From Lanius collurio (lineage: Eukaryota > Chordata > Aves > Passeriformes > Laniidae): a stretch of DNA of 64,000 bases. The DNA is taken from positions 23,847,885 to 23,911,884 of the forward strand of contig JACBWW010000016.1 in the NCBI GenBank assembly GCA_020086605.1. Direction: 5' to 3'. A program made the translations under genes and the position numbers. A model generated the notes under the pieces. That model saw only the letters and a program-made list of their open reading frames with translations. It ran no database searches and was not told where the DNA came from. The first letter of the stretch is position 1, and each line of letters opens with the position of its first letter. Positions 13,601 through 24,245 of the stretch are shown piece after piece.

Positions 13601-16600
13601 GTTGTACTTTCAGGTTGGAGATCGGATTGTCAGCATTAATGGGCAACCTTTGGATGGGCTGTCTCATGCAGATGCAGTTAATCTACTAAAGAATGCTTAT
13701 GGGAGCATTATCCTGCAGGTATGGTGATAAATTGAACATGCAGCTGCATCAGGGTAGATAAATGGCATTCAGGAATTAAAAAAAAAACCCTGAGCATCCC
13801 TGGCACGAGGCATCACAGAATTGCAGGGTGCTTTGCTGGTGGGAATTACACAGAACGAGAGCAAGAAATCATTTCCATTCAAAAATTCTTCATTGCCATT
13901 CATGCAGGCTGTGAGCATGGTTCTCTAAAAGCATAACAAAGAGAACAAAATGACTTGTTGCCACACGTGATAAATCAACAAGCTTCCAAGCTGTGGGTTT
14001 TTTTTTTTTAATTGGAAGTTTGGTAGGAACAAGAAAATGTGTGTGTGTGCTTGTGATGTAACAAGACAGAGACCCACAGGGTGGTCTCCTTGTCCTTGAA
14101 AGAAATTCTAGCAGAATTTTGGAGAAATGATGGCATCATCACTAAGGCAGTGTTGCCTGGAATTGATTATTCCACAGGTAAAGGATAAAAACACTCAAGA
14201 GAGAAAACAGTGCTGTCATTTCTGTGTTTTCTGGTGGCTAAAAGGGACATCTTCTGCCACATTGCTTCTGATTCCTGCCTGCCACTGCTTTGATCCATAG
14301 TTTATTTTTATGTTTGCACAAAGAAATGGGGAAAATACTTGTCAGAGAGAATTCAAAACTCTGCTCGTTTGCAGAATTATTGCCACAATTGGAAAACAAG
14401 CTGAAGACACCACTAAAATCTACTCTTAACTCTCTTTGTCATCCCAGCATTTTGGATTGGAACACATCCTGAGGGATTTGTGCAAGCTCCTTGCTTGTAT
14501 TATGACACAAATGCAACTATAAAAAACGGGGAAAAAAAGAAAAAAGGGAAAAAAGAGGCAATGAAATGATAATAAACTTAGTTTTAGACTTGCTTATTCT
14601 TTGTTTTGTCTGTCCATGAACTGCTGACCCGGTGAGTGATGAGCCAGTTCCAGAGCAGATGGTGTTTTGTGTAGTTCCATTGAAGTCAGAGGAAGCACAG
14701 AGATTTACACCAGCTGAGGATTCTCTGTGAAATTATAGTTATCATATTGTTACTAACGTTGCATAATCTCACTTTTCATGTCAACGGCATTCCCTGAATA
14801 GAAAATGAAAAGCTTGGTGCAGAACCCAAAATTGCTCATCTTGAAAGCTGTAATACAGCTCAATATTGCACCTCATCATGGATTTAAAAATATTCCTGAT
14901 GGAGCACTCTTGTCACTGGGTTGCTCACACAAACAAAGAGGTTCTTCTAGAAATGCCCCTGGGTTCAGGAGCTTCTTCTGGAAGTGTCTTTGGGTTTGTC
15001 AGTTGGCTGTTTTTCTTCCCCATTTTGGCTCCCTGAGTATTCTGTCTCATTAAAATGAGCTTGATGCTCTTTACAGATGATACAATTTGTTGGGATGGAG
15101 TGGAGTCTGTTCTCCTCTATTAAAAATCTGCTCTAGGAAGGTGGGATGTTGGATTTTAACACCTGGAGTGGTGTCAAAGCGTGGTGATGGTTCCCTTCCC
15201 CACCAACCACAGGTTCCTCTCCAAGCTGCTCCTTTTTTATACAAACAATCCAGATGGAATAATCCTATCGCTGTGATGATCATGACTGATGTGCCATTAA
15301 GTAATTCTGTTTATTATCAGGGTGGACCACTTCATGGCAAGCTGCTCTGAAAGGTCAGATAATTGTGTGCAGTGGGGTGGAAAGGCTTATTATGGGCATG
15401 TCCTGGGAAGGGGTTTGTAAATGCTGTTTGCAAATGGGAGATTAAGGTCTCAGGGGAACAATCATCCCTCTCAGCTGTTTTGATGCCTTGGTTTAATTTA
15501 ATTTCTTTTCTGCAGGTGTAGTAATGAGATAAGGGGGAGCTTTTTTTACAAGGTTGTTGAACTCTCATACGTTCTTGCTGCCAACTGAAGATTTTTGAAT
15601 ATAGATTTGTTTTTGTTTTATGGAACAACAGAAAAAAACCACAATAGGAATTCCTGGCTGGAATTCCTTACCCTGATGCCACGGGAAGGGAACCTTGATG
15701 GGGTCTTTTCTGGCTGAGCCAGGTGCTGCTCTCATCTGCTGGACCCCTTCTTTTGGGGCATCCTGGAACACGAGTCCTGGGATGTAAAATCTGTATGGAA
15801 ACCTCTTGGCTCTATCACCCTCTTGGCTCCAAATGATTGGGAAGAGGGAAATATTGCTATGGAAGCATTGTGAGCACTCATTTAAAACATTTCTAGAACA
15901 AACTTTTTACTTTAAAAAGGGAATTTTTTACTTTGAAAAGGGAAGTTTTCCTTAAGCCCCTTTCCCAGCAATGAGTGGAAGAAGTACCTGCTCACTTGGA
16001 TAAAATAAGGCCATAGCTAGAGGAAATACTGGAATTATGCTTCCTGGCTGTTTTTCAGTGTGTCTGAGCTGAACTCCTGTGCTGCAGTAAATATCAGGCA
16101 GAGAAGAATATCTCCTCAGAGGGAGATGGAGTTAGGGGATGATAACCACAGCAAGTACTTGTTGGGAAATTGATGTCCTTTCAGCTGTAAATACTCCAAA
16201 TCCAAACCACTTCGTGGTGGTTTCTTTGAAAATTTTCCAGAAAAAAAAAAAAAAGGCAAATAAAAAATCAGCATCAATGAAAAAAAAAACCCCAAAGTTA
16301 CTGACAGGGCCTTCACTACTCTCACAGAAGGAATTCCTGCCCAATATCCCATCCAGCCCTGCCCTCTGGCACTGGGAAGCCATTCCCTGGGTCCTGTCCC
16401 TCCATCCCTTGTCCCCAGTCCCTCTCCAGCTCTCCTGGAGCCCCTTCAGGCCCTGCCAGGGGCTCTGAGCTCTCCCTGGATCCTTCTCCTCTCCAGGGGA
16501 GCACCCCCAGCTCTCCCAGCCTGGCTCCAGAGCAGAGGGGCTCCAGCCCTCAGAGCATCATTCAGGATGGCTTCAGAATAACAGAGGACCCAGAACTGGG

Positions 16601-19600
16601 AAATTTAACAATCCAGTTTGTTTTCATGCTAAAAATTCTGAAAAGTCAAGACCAAGGATCGATTTGTTCCCTACTCATCAAACAAACCAGTCTGAGCTAT
16701 TTCAGGGTATTTGCCTCACAGTCTTTTGGATCTTGGTGTTCTCTTAAAAGGTTATGGTGGCTTCATTCAAGACCCATCCTGGACCCCTTGTGTTGACTCT
16801 ATTTCCTTAGAAAAGTAACCTTTTTCTCTGGATTATCCAGAAAGACTCTGCCCCTTTGCTCAGTGATGGTCTTGTGAGGGCAAGAGAAAGCTTCAGAGCA
16901 AGGTCCCCACTGAACCCCCAGAAAGGTGGCTGCTCTTACCCAAAAAGCCTGGAATTAGTAGGAGATTTAAGAGAGTAGAACTTGGTTTTAAAACATGCTT
17001 GGGGAAAAAAGTCAGCAGCTGATTTTGCAAATGGTGTTTCCTCGTGTCCCCCTTGCCCAGGTGGTGGCTGACACCAACATCAGTGCCATTGCCAGCCAGC
17101 TGGAGAGCATGTCCACGGGCTGCAGCCTGAACGCGCCCTCCGAGCACCCCGCCGAGGATCCCGAGTGAGTTCCTGCTCTCCTGCAGAGCTGGGCTGGATT
17201 TCTGGGCAGGGGAAAGGGTGCAAGGAGGTCTCTCCCATTGCTTCTCTCTCTAATTTTCCATCACCTTTAAAATTAAAAACTCTGTGACCTTCCTTCCCTA
17301 AGCTGATGATGGGCTCGTGTCTGGCTTCGCCTGCTGACAGAAATTGCTTGAGTAAACAAGCACAAAATGTGTTTCCAAGCACTACTTCTGGGTGGTTTTG
17401 AAGGAAAAATATCCCCTTTCTTCCCTAATGTTGTGCTGACATGGTAGTTCTACCCTTGTCCGTTGGCTTCCTCGTCTGGAAGGAGTTCTGACCATAGCAA
17501 TTTGAAATAATTTGGTATTGACAGACTGATGCCAGAGGTGTTAAAAACACCTTTCAAAACATTTAAGTCCCAGGACTTTTTCTTTTCAATCTTTTTAGCT
17601 TTATAATTTGAAAAAATCCAATTAAAATAATTCCTGCTTGCAGCACCTGTGTGTGATGATGGAAGTTGGAGATCCAGCCCTGCCATTCATCATTCTCCAT
17701 CGTGTGCTATTCACACTGTAGCACCCCAGTTACCATTTTGAAATTCATTTGGTCTCCATTTCAGCTCATCATCTTCATTATGTTCTTCATTTTCATTCTG
17801 TGGTTCATTCTATTTATTTTAAGAAGTTGCTACCCTACCTCAGGGGGGTTGAGTGTAAAAGTTGAGCTATTTGTGCTGCATTCTGTGGTCTTACAATGTG
17901 AGATGCTGGTTTTATTGCTGCTCTCAAAGGAGAACTGCTTGCTTTACAAAAGGATTTGTATTCTTTTTTCATATCAAACAGTAGGGAAATTTAGAAGTGA
18001 AAATGTGAAGCAGAATTAGGTAGGTCCTAAAAAAAGGCACAGATATTATTCAGCTTGGGCTGCACCCATAGATAGGTGGAAGATGCCAAATGGCTTTCAC
18101 AGAATCATGGAATGCTTAGGTTGGAAAAGCCCTCCCAGATCATCAAGTCCAACTGCCAAGGCCACCACTGACCCCTGTCCCCAAGTGCCACATCCACACA
18201 GCTTTGAAATCCCTCTGGGGATGGGGACTGCACCCCTGCCCTGGCAGCTGTGCCAATATCTGACCACCTTGTCCACAACAGTTCTTTCTACATACACAGA
18301 AATTACTAATTTCAAATTTGAGATGGATAAATTCATGAGTGGCCTAAACTCCACAAGAAAATCTTCCTTTGCTCAGTGTAGGCAGAGAAAACCCCCAAAG
18401 AGTTCAGGCTCAAAGTGATGAGCTCTGGAGTTACAAGCACAGGGATGTGGGTATAATATAAGAATACAATCATTAAAAATAAATTCTTCCAAGGGAGGAG
18501 CTGGAGCACACGGGAGCAGCCTTTGAACTCTGGGCTTTGCAGGAACATTCCAGTGCCAGGGTCATGGTTTGGGACTGTGTGAAAAGCCTCATGACAGATA
18601 AATGTCTCTGTAAGTGTTCCTTCTGCATAAAGTACCCAGAGACAGACATTGCTTATCTAAGTGATATTTATTGTGTTTCCAGAGCACCTCAACCTAAGAT
18701 TATTACTTTGGAGAAAGGCTCTGATGGACTGGGATTTAGTATTGTAGGGGGGTATGGAAGTCCCCATGGAGACCTGCCCATTTATGTCAAGACTATATTT
18801 GCCAAGGTATCTTTTATTTTTTTTGTTTTCTCCCCTTTTTTTCTGTATTATCTTTAAAAATAAACCTAAGATTGGGCTTGGATAATATATTATGTAGCAG
18901 AAAGCAAAATGTACTGTCTGAGTACATTGCTGTGAGTTAGGAGACCTAGAACTCATAGCTGACTTCTCAGTTTGTATTTCATATTACTGATGGCTGAAAC
19001 AAGACACTTTGTCTTAGCAAAATTGCTCTGTGTACTTGGGAAACTTGGGTTTGTACATTAAAATATTTATAAGGTGGTGTTGTATCTGTAAATCTCTCAA
19101 GAGATTTCCAGGAGGTGTGGAAGGCATCCTTTTTCCCACTGTGCAGGAGGGAGGCAGTTGCAGAGGTGCTGTATCCTGATGGAAAAACAGGAATTAGCCA
19201 ATCTCTGATCCCAGCCCTGAGTGTCTGGGGGGGTTGGGGGGTCCCTGGCAGGCACAGACAGCTCCAGCCTCTGAGACTGGGGAAGAATCATAATACAGCA
19301 TATGGAGGAGGGAGAAATGCCCCTTTTCCCACCCATCCCCTGCTAGAAATGAGCTCAGTGTGAGCCAGCAAGGCACATCAGGCATGGTCACAATCAGGGG
19401 AGTTGTGGAAATGGAAGGGGAGGGAAGAATAACAGTGGGAATTAGGGATGCTTTCCATAAAATGATTTTGAAGTCAGTCACATGCAGTTGCTTGCCCTGT
19501 CACTTGTGGCAGGGTAAATGATGTAGCTGAGAAATCTTTGAAGGTAAAATAGAAGTCATGTCTCCTGCTCCTGCTATTCCAGGGCTCAAACCATAAATAT

Positions 19601-20581
19601 CTAGCCTTTTTACAATTTTCAGTTATTAAAATATTGTCCCTTTCAGCTGGTGCTTAGGGTTAGGAGTTTCTAGATGAGAGCACAGCTGAGAAACCCTCAA
19701 TGGAACCTAAAGTTCCTGCAGTCACTGGTGGGGCAGAAGGAGACACTGTGAGCCAACCTCTGGGCAGGCAGGGCTTGGGATTTAGGTAAAAAGAACTTCA
19801 CTGAGGGCTCTAAAGGAGAAAAGCCATTTTTAAAGCTCTCTGGAAGCTTTTCAGGACTGTCATAGAACTTTTTAGGTTGGAAAAGCCTTCTGAGATCATT
19901 GAGTCCAGCTATTCCTCCAGCACTGCCAACCAATGTCCCCAAGTGCCACATCCACGTGGCTTTTAAATCCCTCTGGGGATGGGGACCCACTGGGCAGTCT
20001 GCTCCAGTGCTTGGCACCTTTTGTTGAACAAAATGATCCTGATGTTCAATCTAAACAACTCAAGGCCATTTCTTCAGCTCTGTCTGGGGTCCGAGGCAGT
20101 GCCCAGGTTGTTCCCTCTCCCTCCCCACTTTTTTAGCTCACTCAGCCCTGGGGCACATTGAAATACTGCTTTAACAAACCTCTCCACGATCATAAAATCC
20201 AGAGCCAGCCTTTCCCTGCCTTTTTTGAGGGAAGAGCCAATTCCCTTCTTCCTGGGGGTGTACCCTGGCAGGGCGGGCAGCGCCGGGCGATGGCCGAGGC
20301 ACTCAGAGGGAGCTCAGCACTGCCATCTCTCCCGGCCATGAGGGATTCCCAATGCTCCATCCCTCATCCCAGGCAGCATTCCAGGTGCCAGGAGGCCCGG
20401 TGTGCCAGGGCTGATGCCCAGTTTGCCGTTGCAGGGCGCGGCGGCCGACGACGGACGGCTGAAGCGCGGGGACCAGATCGTGGCCGTCAACGGGGAGGCC
20501 CTGGAAGGCGTCACCCACGAGCAGGCCGTGGCCATCCTGAAGCGCCAGAGGGGCACGGTGACACTGACAGTGCTGTCCTGA
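4519..20581 (+). CDS. PATJ: PATJ (INADL), C-terminal exons: PDZ7 (part) to PDZ10 and stop
   Basis: PATJ is a scaffold of the Crumbs/PALS1 polarity complex at tight junctions of epithelial cells; its PDZ domains bind C-terminal peptides of membrane and junction proteins. Nine coding exons are visible: 4519-4602, 6977-7170, 8922-9069, 10127-10213, 12853-12967, 13614-13718, 17061-17164, 18683-18806 and 20435-20581, each with AG/GT borders. They encode the end of PDZ7, PDZ8 (GLGLSIAG loop), a Ser/Gln-rich linker, the second half of PDZ9 ([10 protein letters not shown]), a linker and PDZ10 (GLGFSIVGG), ending TVLS-stop. The order and linker text match the PATJ C terminus rather than MPDZ, and KANK4 next door agrees. 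All junctions keep frame except 12967 to 13614, where an exon is missing at an assembly gap. Upstream exons lie outside the window. Confidence 0.95.
4912..4912. other. Single ambiguous base (N)
   Basis: One uncalled base in intronic sequence; no coding consequence. Confidence 0.99.
6024..6028. repeat. Target-site duplication, left copy (GTCAC)
   Basis: Direct 5-bp repeat of the copy at 6806-6810, immediately outside the TG end of the solo LTR. Confidence 0.85.
6129..6134 (-). terminator. Polyadenylation signal of the solo LTR
   Basis: AATAAA on the minus strand (TTTATT on plus), 100 bp before the LTR's 3' end, which marks the likely end of R. Confidence 0.65.
6262..6267 (-). promoter_or_regulatory. 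TATA box of the solo LTR
   Basis: The minus strand reads TATAAAGG, about 130 bp before the LTR's own AATAAA signal, as expected for the U3/R border. Confidence 0.6.
6621..6745 (-). promoter_or_regulatory. Tandem 63-bp repeat in solo LTR U3 (enhancer-like)
   Basis: Two imperfect copies begin agtccacatc (6621) and agtccatacc (6684) and share the core ggtgggacc-ccccacccact-ggcag. They lie in the U3 part of the minus-strand LTR, upstream of its TATA box. Duplicated U3 enhancers are common in retroviral LTRs; activity here is inferred. Confidence 0.7.
6806..6810. repeat. Target-site duplication, right copy (GTCAC)
   Basis: Direct 5-bp repeat of 6024-6028, immediately outside the CA end of the solo LTR. 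Confidence 0.85.
6977..7170 (+). CDS. PATJ: PATJ exon, end of PDZ7 and start of PDZ8
   Basis: The acceptor is tattccag and the donor gtaaga; the exon is 194 bp, entering in phase 0 and leaving in phase 2. It encodes the PDZ7 alpha-2 helix ([13 protein letters not shown]) and then, after a charged linker, the carboxylate-binding loop GLGLSIAG of PDZ8. The ligand-selecting first helix residue (His of SHEEA) suggests a class I PDZ for PDZ7. Confidence 0.95.
7702..7955 (-). mobile_element. CR1 LINE 3' fragment
   Basis: The sequence matches the reverse complement of a CR1 3' end: agaatcactggcattggaaaa through caagtccaac, ccacatccag, tggggactcc and ccaatgtctgaccacc to a ctcttgtcctgtccc end. Confidence 0.85.
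8510..8625 (-). mobile_element. CR1 LINE 3' fragment
   Basis: Starts cacagaatcatggaataatt and continues ggttggaaaagccctcc, agtccagcc and ccaccactaacccatgtccc, the reverse complement of the CR1 tail. Very short. Confidence 0.85.
8922..9069 (+). CDS. PATJ: PATJ exon, body of PDZ8
   Basis: A 148-bp exon (acceptor ttgttag, donor gtgagt) completes the split Arg codon from the previous exon and encodes [14 protein letters not shown] through [13 protein letters not shown]. It has the usual PDZ pattern: an exposed strand, the [10 protein letters not shown] turn, GDQILSVNG, and a helix. It leaves in phase 0. Confidence 0.95.
9070..10126 (+). other. PATJ intron, no feature recognised
   Basis: Unique intronic sequence ending in a T-rich tract of at least 12 T before the acceptor at 10126. 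Confidence 0.7.
10127..10213 (+). CDS. PATJ: PATJ exon, last strand of PDZ8 and linker
   Basis: An 87-bp exon follows a long T-rich tract ending tccaag and is followed by gttagt. It encodes [18 protein letters not shown] and a Ser/Gln tail. The first residues form the last PDZ8 strand; the rest is the linker to PDZ9. Phase is 0 on both sides. Confidence 0.92.
10214..12852 (+). other. PATJ intron with one CR1 fragment
   Basis: Unique intronic sequence except for a CR1 tail at 12536-12690. Short open frames here do not resemble known proteins. Confidence 0.65.
12536..12690 (-). mobile_element. CR1 LINE 3' fragment
   Basis: Reads catagaaccactgaggctgg, then ccattccccagcactgcc, ccaccactaacccctgtccc and aatccctccagggatggtga, the reverse complement of a CR1 tail. 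Confidence 0.82.
12853..12967 (+). CDS. PATJ: PATJ exon, linker between PDZ8 and PDZ9
   Basis: A 115-bp exon (acceptor taccttcag, donor gtacaa) encodes a Ser/His/Pro-rich linker ending TSQRNS plus one base of the next codon. It leaves in phase 1, but the next visible coding exon enters in phase 0, so it cannot be spliced directly to that exon without breaking the frame. Confidence 0.88.
13428..13437. other. Assembly gap (10 N)
   Basis: A run of ten N in a PATJ intron. Ten is likely a placeholder for unknown length. The PATJ exon for the first half of PDZ9 is missing on both sides and the flanking exon phases (1 out, 0 in) demand an exon here. Confidence 0.95.
13614..13718 (+). CDS. PATJ: PATJ exon, second half of PDZ9
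   Basis: A 105-bp, phase 0-0 exon (acceptor gtactttcag, donor gtatgg) encodes 35 residues from [15 protein letters not shown] to the last PDZ strand. The GLGF-type loop of this domain is not visible anywhere between 12968 and 13613 and is presumably in the assembly gap just upstream. Confidence 0.94.
13719..17060 (+). other. PATJ intron with one CR1 fragment
   Basis: Unique sequence with poly-T and poly-A stretches (13998-14010, 16241-16255) and a CR1 piece at 16318-16550. No exon is evident. Confidence 0.65.
16318..16550 (-). mobile_element. CR1 LINE fragment, internal 3' part
   Basis: The phrases ccctctggcactgggaagcc, ctgtccctccatcccttgtc, gggctctgagctctccctgg and cccccagctctcccagcctgg are a reverse-oriented CR1 segment. 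The same phrases recur at 25260-25420. Confidence 0.8.
17061..17164 (+). CDS. PATJ: PATJ exon, linker between PDZ9 and PDZ10
   Basis: A 104-bp exon (acceptor cttgcccag, donor gtgagt) encodes [20 protein letters not shown] and an acidic tail. It leaves in phase 2 and fits the next exon. The phrase is typical of the PATJ linker before PDZ10. Confidence 0.93.
17165..18682 (+). other. PATJ intron with one CR1 fragment
   Basis: Unique sequence around the CR1 tail at 18098-18275; nothing else recognised. Confidence 0.65.
18098..18275 (-). mobile_element. CR1 LINE 3' fragment
   Basis: Begins cacagaatcatggaatgctt and continues ggttggaaaagccctccc, caagtccaactgcc and aaatccctctggggatgggg: a CR1 tail in reverse orientation. 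Confidence 0.88.
18683..18806 (+). CDS. PATJ: PATJ exon, first half of PDZ10
   Basis: A 124-bp exon (acceptor gtgtttccag, donor gtatct) encodes the start of PDZ10 with the carboxylate-binding loop in [16 protein letters not shown] and the strand YVKTIFAK. It enters in phase 2 and leaves in phase 0. Confidence 0.95.
18807..20434 (+). other. PATJ last intron, with one CR1 fragment
   Basis: Unique sequence, with a CR1 tail at 19858-20115 and GC-rich sequence close to the last exon. No other feature seen. Confidence 0.65.
19858..20115 (-). mobile_element. CR1 LINE 3' fragment
   Basis: Starts gtcatagaactttttaggtt, continues gattgagtccagct-like text, ccccaagtgccacatccac and aaatccctctggggatgggg, and reaches the aatctaaacaactcaaggcc segment. 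Confidence 0.85.
20435..20581 (+). CDS. PATJ: PATJ last coding exon, second half of PDZ10 and stop
   Basis: After the acceptor tgccgttgcag the exon encodes [20 protein letters not shown], the helix [10 protein letters not shown] and the C terminus VTLTVLS, then TGA at 20579-20581. It is far more GC-rich than the earlier PATJ exons, as are its immediate flanks. Confidence 0.96.
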   Translation, partial: GAAADDGRLKRGDQIVAVNGEALEGVTHEQAVAILKRQRGTVTLTVLS

Positions 20582-23115
20582 GAGCCACAGAGATAAACAG
20601 AATTATTTTAGGCTATCAGTAGAGCTGTCAAACACTGCCCAGCCCCCCAGCAGAGCCCGGCTAACATGGATCAGCATTCCCGCCGCTGCCGGGCCGCATC
20701 TCCAGCTTCCTTCAGCCTCCCACGTTTGTCAGCCTTTCTCCCCGCCCTCTGCAGCTTCTGGTGGCTTTGGAGGTTTCTCTGGACAAGTTTAATTAAGGGT
20801 CTTCAAAGGGCAGGATTCGTTCTGCTTTATTTAATTGCGTCGGTTTGTCCCCGCTGGTCTGAACCCCGGGTGCGACTGCTGAACCTGGAATCAATTCACA
20901 CACAAAAGAGAATTCAGATCATCAGCTGATCTCATCTGATGAGCAGAAATAAATGCCAAGTGACTTGTCATCTCACTCATGATTTACTTATGCTAATTGT
21001 TCTTTCAAGTATGCCAGAAAACATTAGCAATGTAATTAAATTACCACTGTTCCAAATGATGAAATATCAAATTCTCCTCTGGGAAATTATTTGTGCTCGG
21101 CACAGTAAGTCTGATAGTCAAATGTGAACTTCTCATGTTTATCTCTTTGGGTAGGTCTATGGAAGTTAGTCAGAGGTAATTACTGTGATGTGTCAATTTG
21201 CAGCCTTTAGCATGAAAAATAAACGAGGGGAGAGGGAAATTTATTTTTTTAGGCTTTTAAAATGTTTGAGCCTTTTCAGACATTTAGGCAGCATGAACAA
21301 CAACAGCGTAGCTCATTCTATTCCAATTATATTTTTTAAGAAGAAATGTGCTGATATATGCCAGGCATGTCGCATACAAAGGCAGTTGTTGTCGTGCCAA
21401 GCTGCAGCATAATTATTCATCCTGAAACTTTAACGAAGACAAAAAGTTTGCTTCGGGAATGTGATCCTGTGGTTCCAGGAATGACAGTGAGCAGTCCCTC
21501 CAGCTTGATGGAGTTCATCCTACCCAGCAAACTGATTTACATTTCCAGGAGTCTCTCCAGGATCAGGTAGTGCAAGGAAGAGGTTTTCATGGATCTTGGA
21601 GGATGCTCCTCTCTTGGGGCTGCCAGAGTCAATTTTGGGTAACAGCAAACACTACCAGGCAGTTCTGGGATGATCTCCCACAGCCAGCTGCAGCAGTTTG
21701 GGATGGTCTCTCAGCCCCCTCCAGCGAGCTGGGCGGCTCAGTTGAAACCCCCAGCCAAATTTTTGGGGTCAGAAGCCCACAAGGAGCCTTCCCAAGGCTG
21801 GTCCCACTCCACTGTGGAGGTGGGAGTGCAGGAACGTTCAGCCAAAAGTTCCCAGCTTCATTCCATGTCCCAGCCATCCTGCAGTGATTATGTGAGTGTG
21901 GCCTTGGTGATTTAGCAGATGAACTTGGCAGGCAGATTCCTGGCTGTGCAAGGCACTGTGGGTTAATCTTCCTATCCAGAGGAGCAGGAGGGGTTTGGAG
22001 GAAGCAGCCCAGTCTGATTTGGACTATTTGGCATAATTTATAATGATGGTGTAGCCAGGAGAAATGAAAGAAGGGGGGCAAGGTCGGAATTGGTTGCTCA
22101 TTTTGTGTGAAAAATTCCAGGAATGAAATGGAAAGAAGGTTCAAAATCTGCAGTATAATAACTGAGCAGTGCAGGGGGGTGTTAAAGCTACAGCTGTTCT
22201 GTGGCACATTTAGGGGAATTTTCCCCATTTTGCACACAGGAACAGGTCCTGAAGCGAGGTGAACAACCCTGAGATGGGAACACTGCAATTAGTTCTCATG
22301 GAGAAGGTTTTCCTTATTTCCTTAGAAAGTTTTCCATAACTTTAGGTAATCACAAAGTGCATTTAGCCTGCTGGAACCATTGGTGGGTATTCCCTTAATA
22401 GTGCCTGGAAGAGACTTCTCATTTTCAGTGGATTCCCAGTGTCCTGTTGGATTTGCCAAGTGAGGTGTGAGTGGAATCTTGATTGCAGACACACAGGAAT
22501 AGCTCCAGATGTAGAAAACTGGAGAATTCTTAACAAACTGCTTGGCTTGCACAAATATCCGAGGCATGCAGGAGTTCAAGGTGACATGTGAGGAGGTGCC
22601 CTCAGCAGCAGTGTGTGGAATTTGTCAGCCAAAGGGAATGATTCCTCTGTCCTGTTGTTTTTATAGCCACTGTGTTCTGACTCTGAGACATTGCCACATT
22701 TAATCAGTGAAGTTGTACAGGGCTGTTTATTAGCCTGTGATGCACATGCAGTTCCTAGACATAAATAATAGAATTTATGGGCTGAGACATTTTGCACTTC
22801 TCGTTGCTCAGAAGGAGAGAGAACATTTTCTGCTTCTTGTAATTTGCACTTTGTGTGTTTTGAGTATTTTACTGCCAAAAAATTATATTGCAACTAATTG
22901 ATAAACCAGTGACCACGCTCCACATGCAGGACCAAGGCAGAGAATTCAGTTTGCATCACGCTTGTCTGGGTGGAGGTGTTCTGGTTTGTTTAGAACTTTA
23001 TTTCTGTGCAAGGGAAAAAGCAATTAAACCTCCTGATTGTATGTTTATGTATATCAGTAAAATGAGACGTTTTATGACTTCCAAGGTTCTGAATAAAGCT
23101 CAGTTGCCTAAGTAG
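20582..23115 (+). other. PATJ: Probable PATJ 3' UTR
   Basis: A 2.5-kb A/T-rich stretch follows the PATJ stop. It has AATAAA at 20948-20953, 21218-21223 and 23092-23097. The last is followed by a G/T-rich region (gttgtgcatttgttttattctg), the best arrangement for cleavage. No coding exon is seen; the 219-codon minus-strand frame at 21629-22288 looks like chance. A long 3' UTR is usual for PATJ. The exact end is inferred. Confidence 0.6.
23092..23097 (+). terminator. Candidate PATJ polyadenylation signal
   Basis: AATAAA followed within 30 bp by a T/G-rich downstream element. The earlier AATAAA hexamers at 20948 and 21218 are possible proximal sites. Confidence 0.5.
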
Positions 23116-24117
23116 TTGTGCATTTGTTTTATTCTGTATTTTAATTGAGATCAGAGTTAAAAGCTATTGCATGAAATGTTGCCCTGATATCTCATCTAAA
23201 CCTGCTATGGCACAACTTTTCCTCCATTTCCTCTTGACCTAAAGGTTCTCCTGCCTTGGTTTGAGGACTCAGCTGTCAGAGCCTTTGCTTTAGAAGGGCC
23301 TTGTGCTGTTCACAGTCTCTCCATCAGCTTCCTCTCCTGGAGGGACAGGGAATAACCTGCAGTTGGCAGTGACAGCATCAAGGACATCTCTGACATCATC
23401 AGGACCCATCTCAGGGCTGTTGGCATTTCTTGGCCAGCTCATAACCAGGTTATGATGTGGTGGTGTTGGGTGGGCTGGTGGGGACAGCAGGTCAGCCTGG
23501 AGGGGTGAGGGACTCCACCTCATTATCCTGCTCATGAGGAATCATTGTAATTCCCCTAAATTCCCTGTAATTAATCCCGTGGTGATTACCACCCTGGAAG
23601 TGTGACATCCACAGAGCCTGTGGAGGTAATGTGATTATGCCAGGATGGAGCAGTTAATGTCCCTCTGCCTGAAAGAACTGGGATGAATTCATTTATTGTC
23701 ACACATGTATAAAACATCAGTTTTTACAGTTGTGCTGAGCATTGATCCATAATTCTATTATCATTTTTCTCCACAGCTTCACACATCTGTGTCTGGAATG
23801 GGGGTGGATTGATGTCCTGGTTCAACTCCCATGGTCCCTGTTACCCCTCTTAGCAGGGCTTGTTCCCTGACATTCACATTCCTGTGATAGCTGCACCTTC
23901 CAGGATGGCAGCAAATCAGAGAGATCCGTGTTCTGCAGCATCCCCAATGGAAAAGGAGCAAGGATCACCCTGACTTTGCTTTTAGCCTTTTCCAAGTGGG
24001 CTCTGAGGGCTCTGCTGCCTTCCCAAGGGTGGGGATGAAGCAGAGTTTACTCCCAATTCCTGCACAAAAAAGGAAAATATGCAGTGGTAGCATAAACTCT
24101 TTATTCCCTCTTTATTT

Positions 24118-24245
24118 AGAATCACAGAATCCCAGAATGGTTTGGGTTGGGACAGACCTTAAAGCTCATTCCATCCCACCCTCTGCCATGGGTTGGGACA
24201 CCTTCCTCTATCCCAGAGGTTGCTCCAAGCCTGATGCAACCTAAG
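24118..24245 (-). mobile_element. CR1 LINE 3' fragment
   Basis: aatcacagaatcccagaatg, ggtttgggttgggacagacc and gacaccttcctctatcccag are the reverse complement of a CR1 tail. Confidence 0.85.

Noticed and set aside
4519..20581. Assignment to MPDZ instead of PATJ
   Set aside because: The linker phrases ([36 protein letters not shown]), the TVLS C terminus and adjacency to KANK4 fit PATJ.
20948..20953. Proximal AATAAA as the only PATJ polyadenylation site
   Set aside because: The downstream G/T-rich element is weak compared with the site at 23092, and PATJ usually has a long 3' UTR; kept only as a possible alternative.
21629..22288. 219-codon minus-strand frame
   Set aside because: Lies in the probable PATJ 3' UTR; no recognisable domain, no promoter or splice context.
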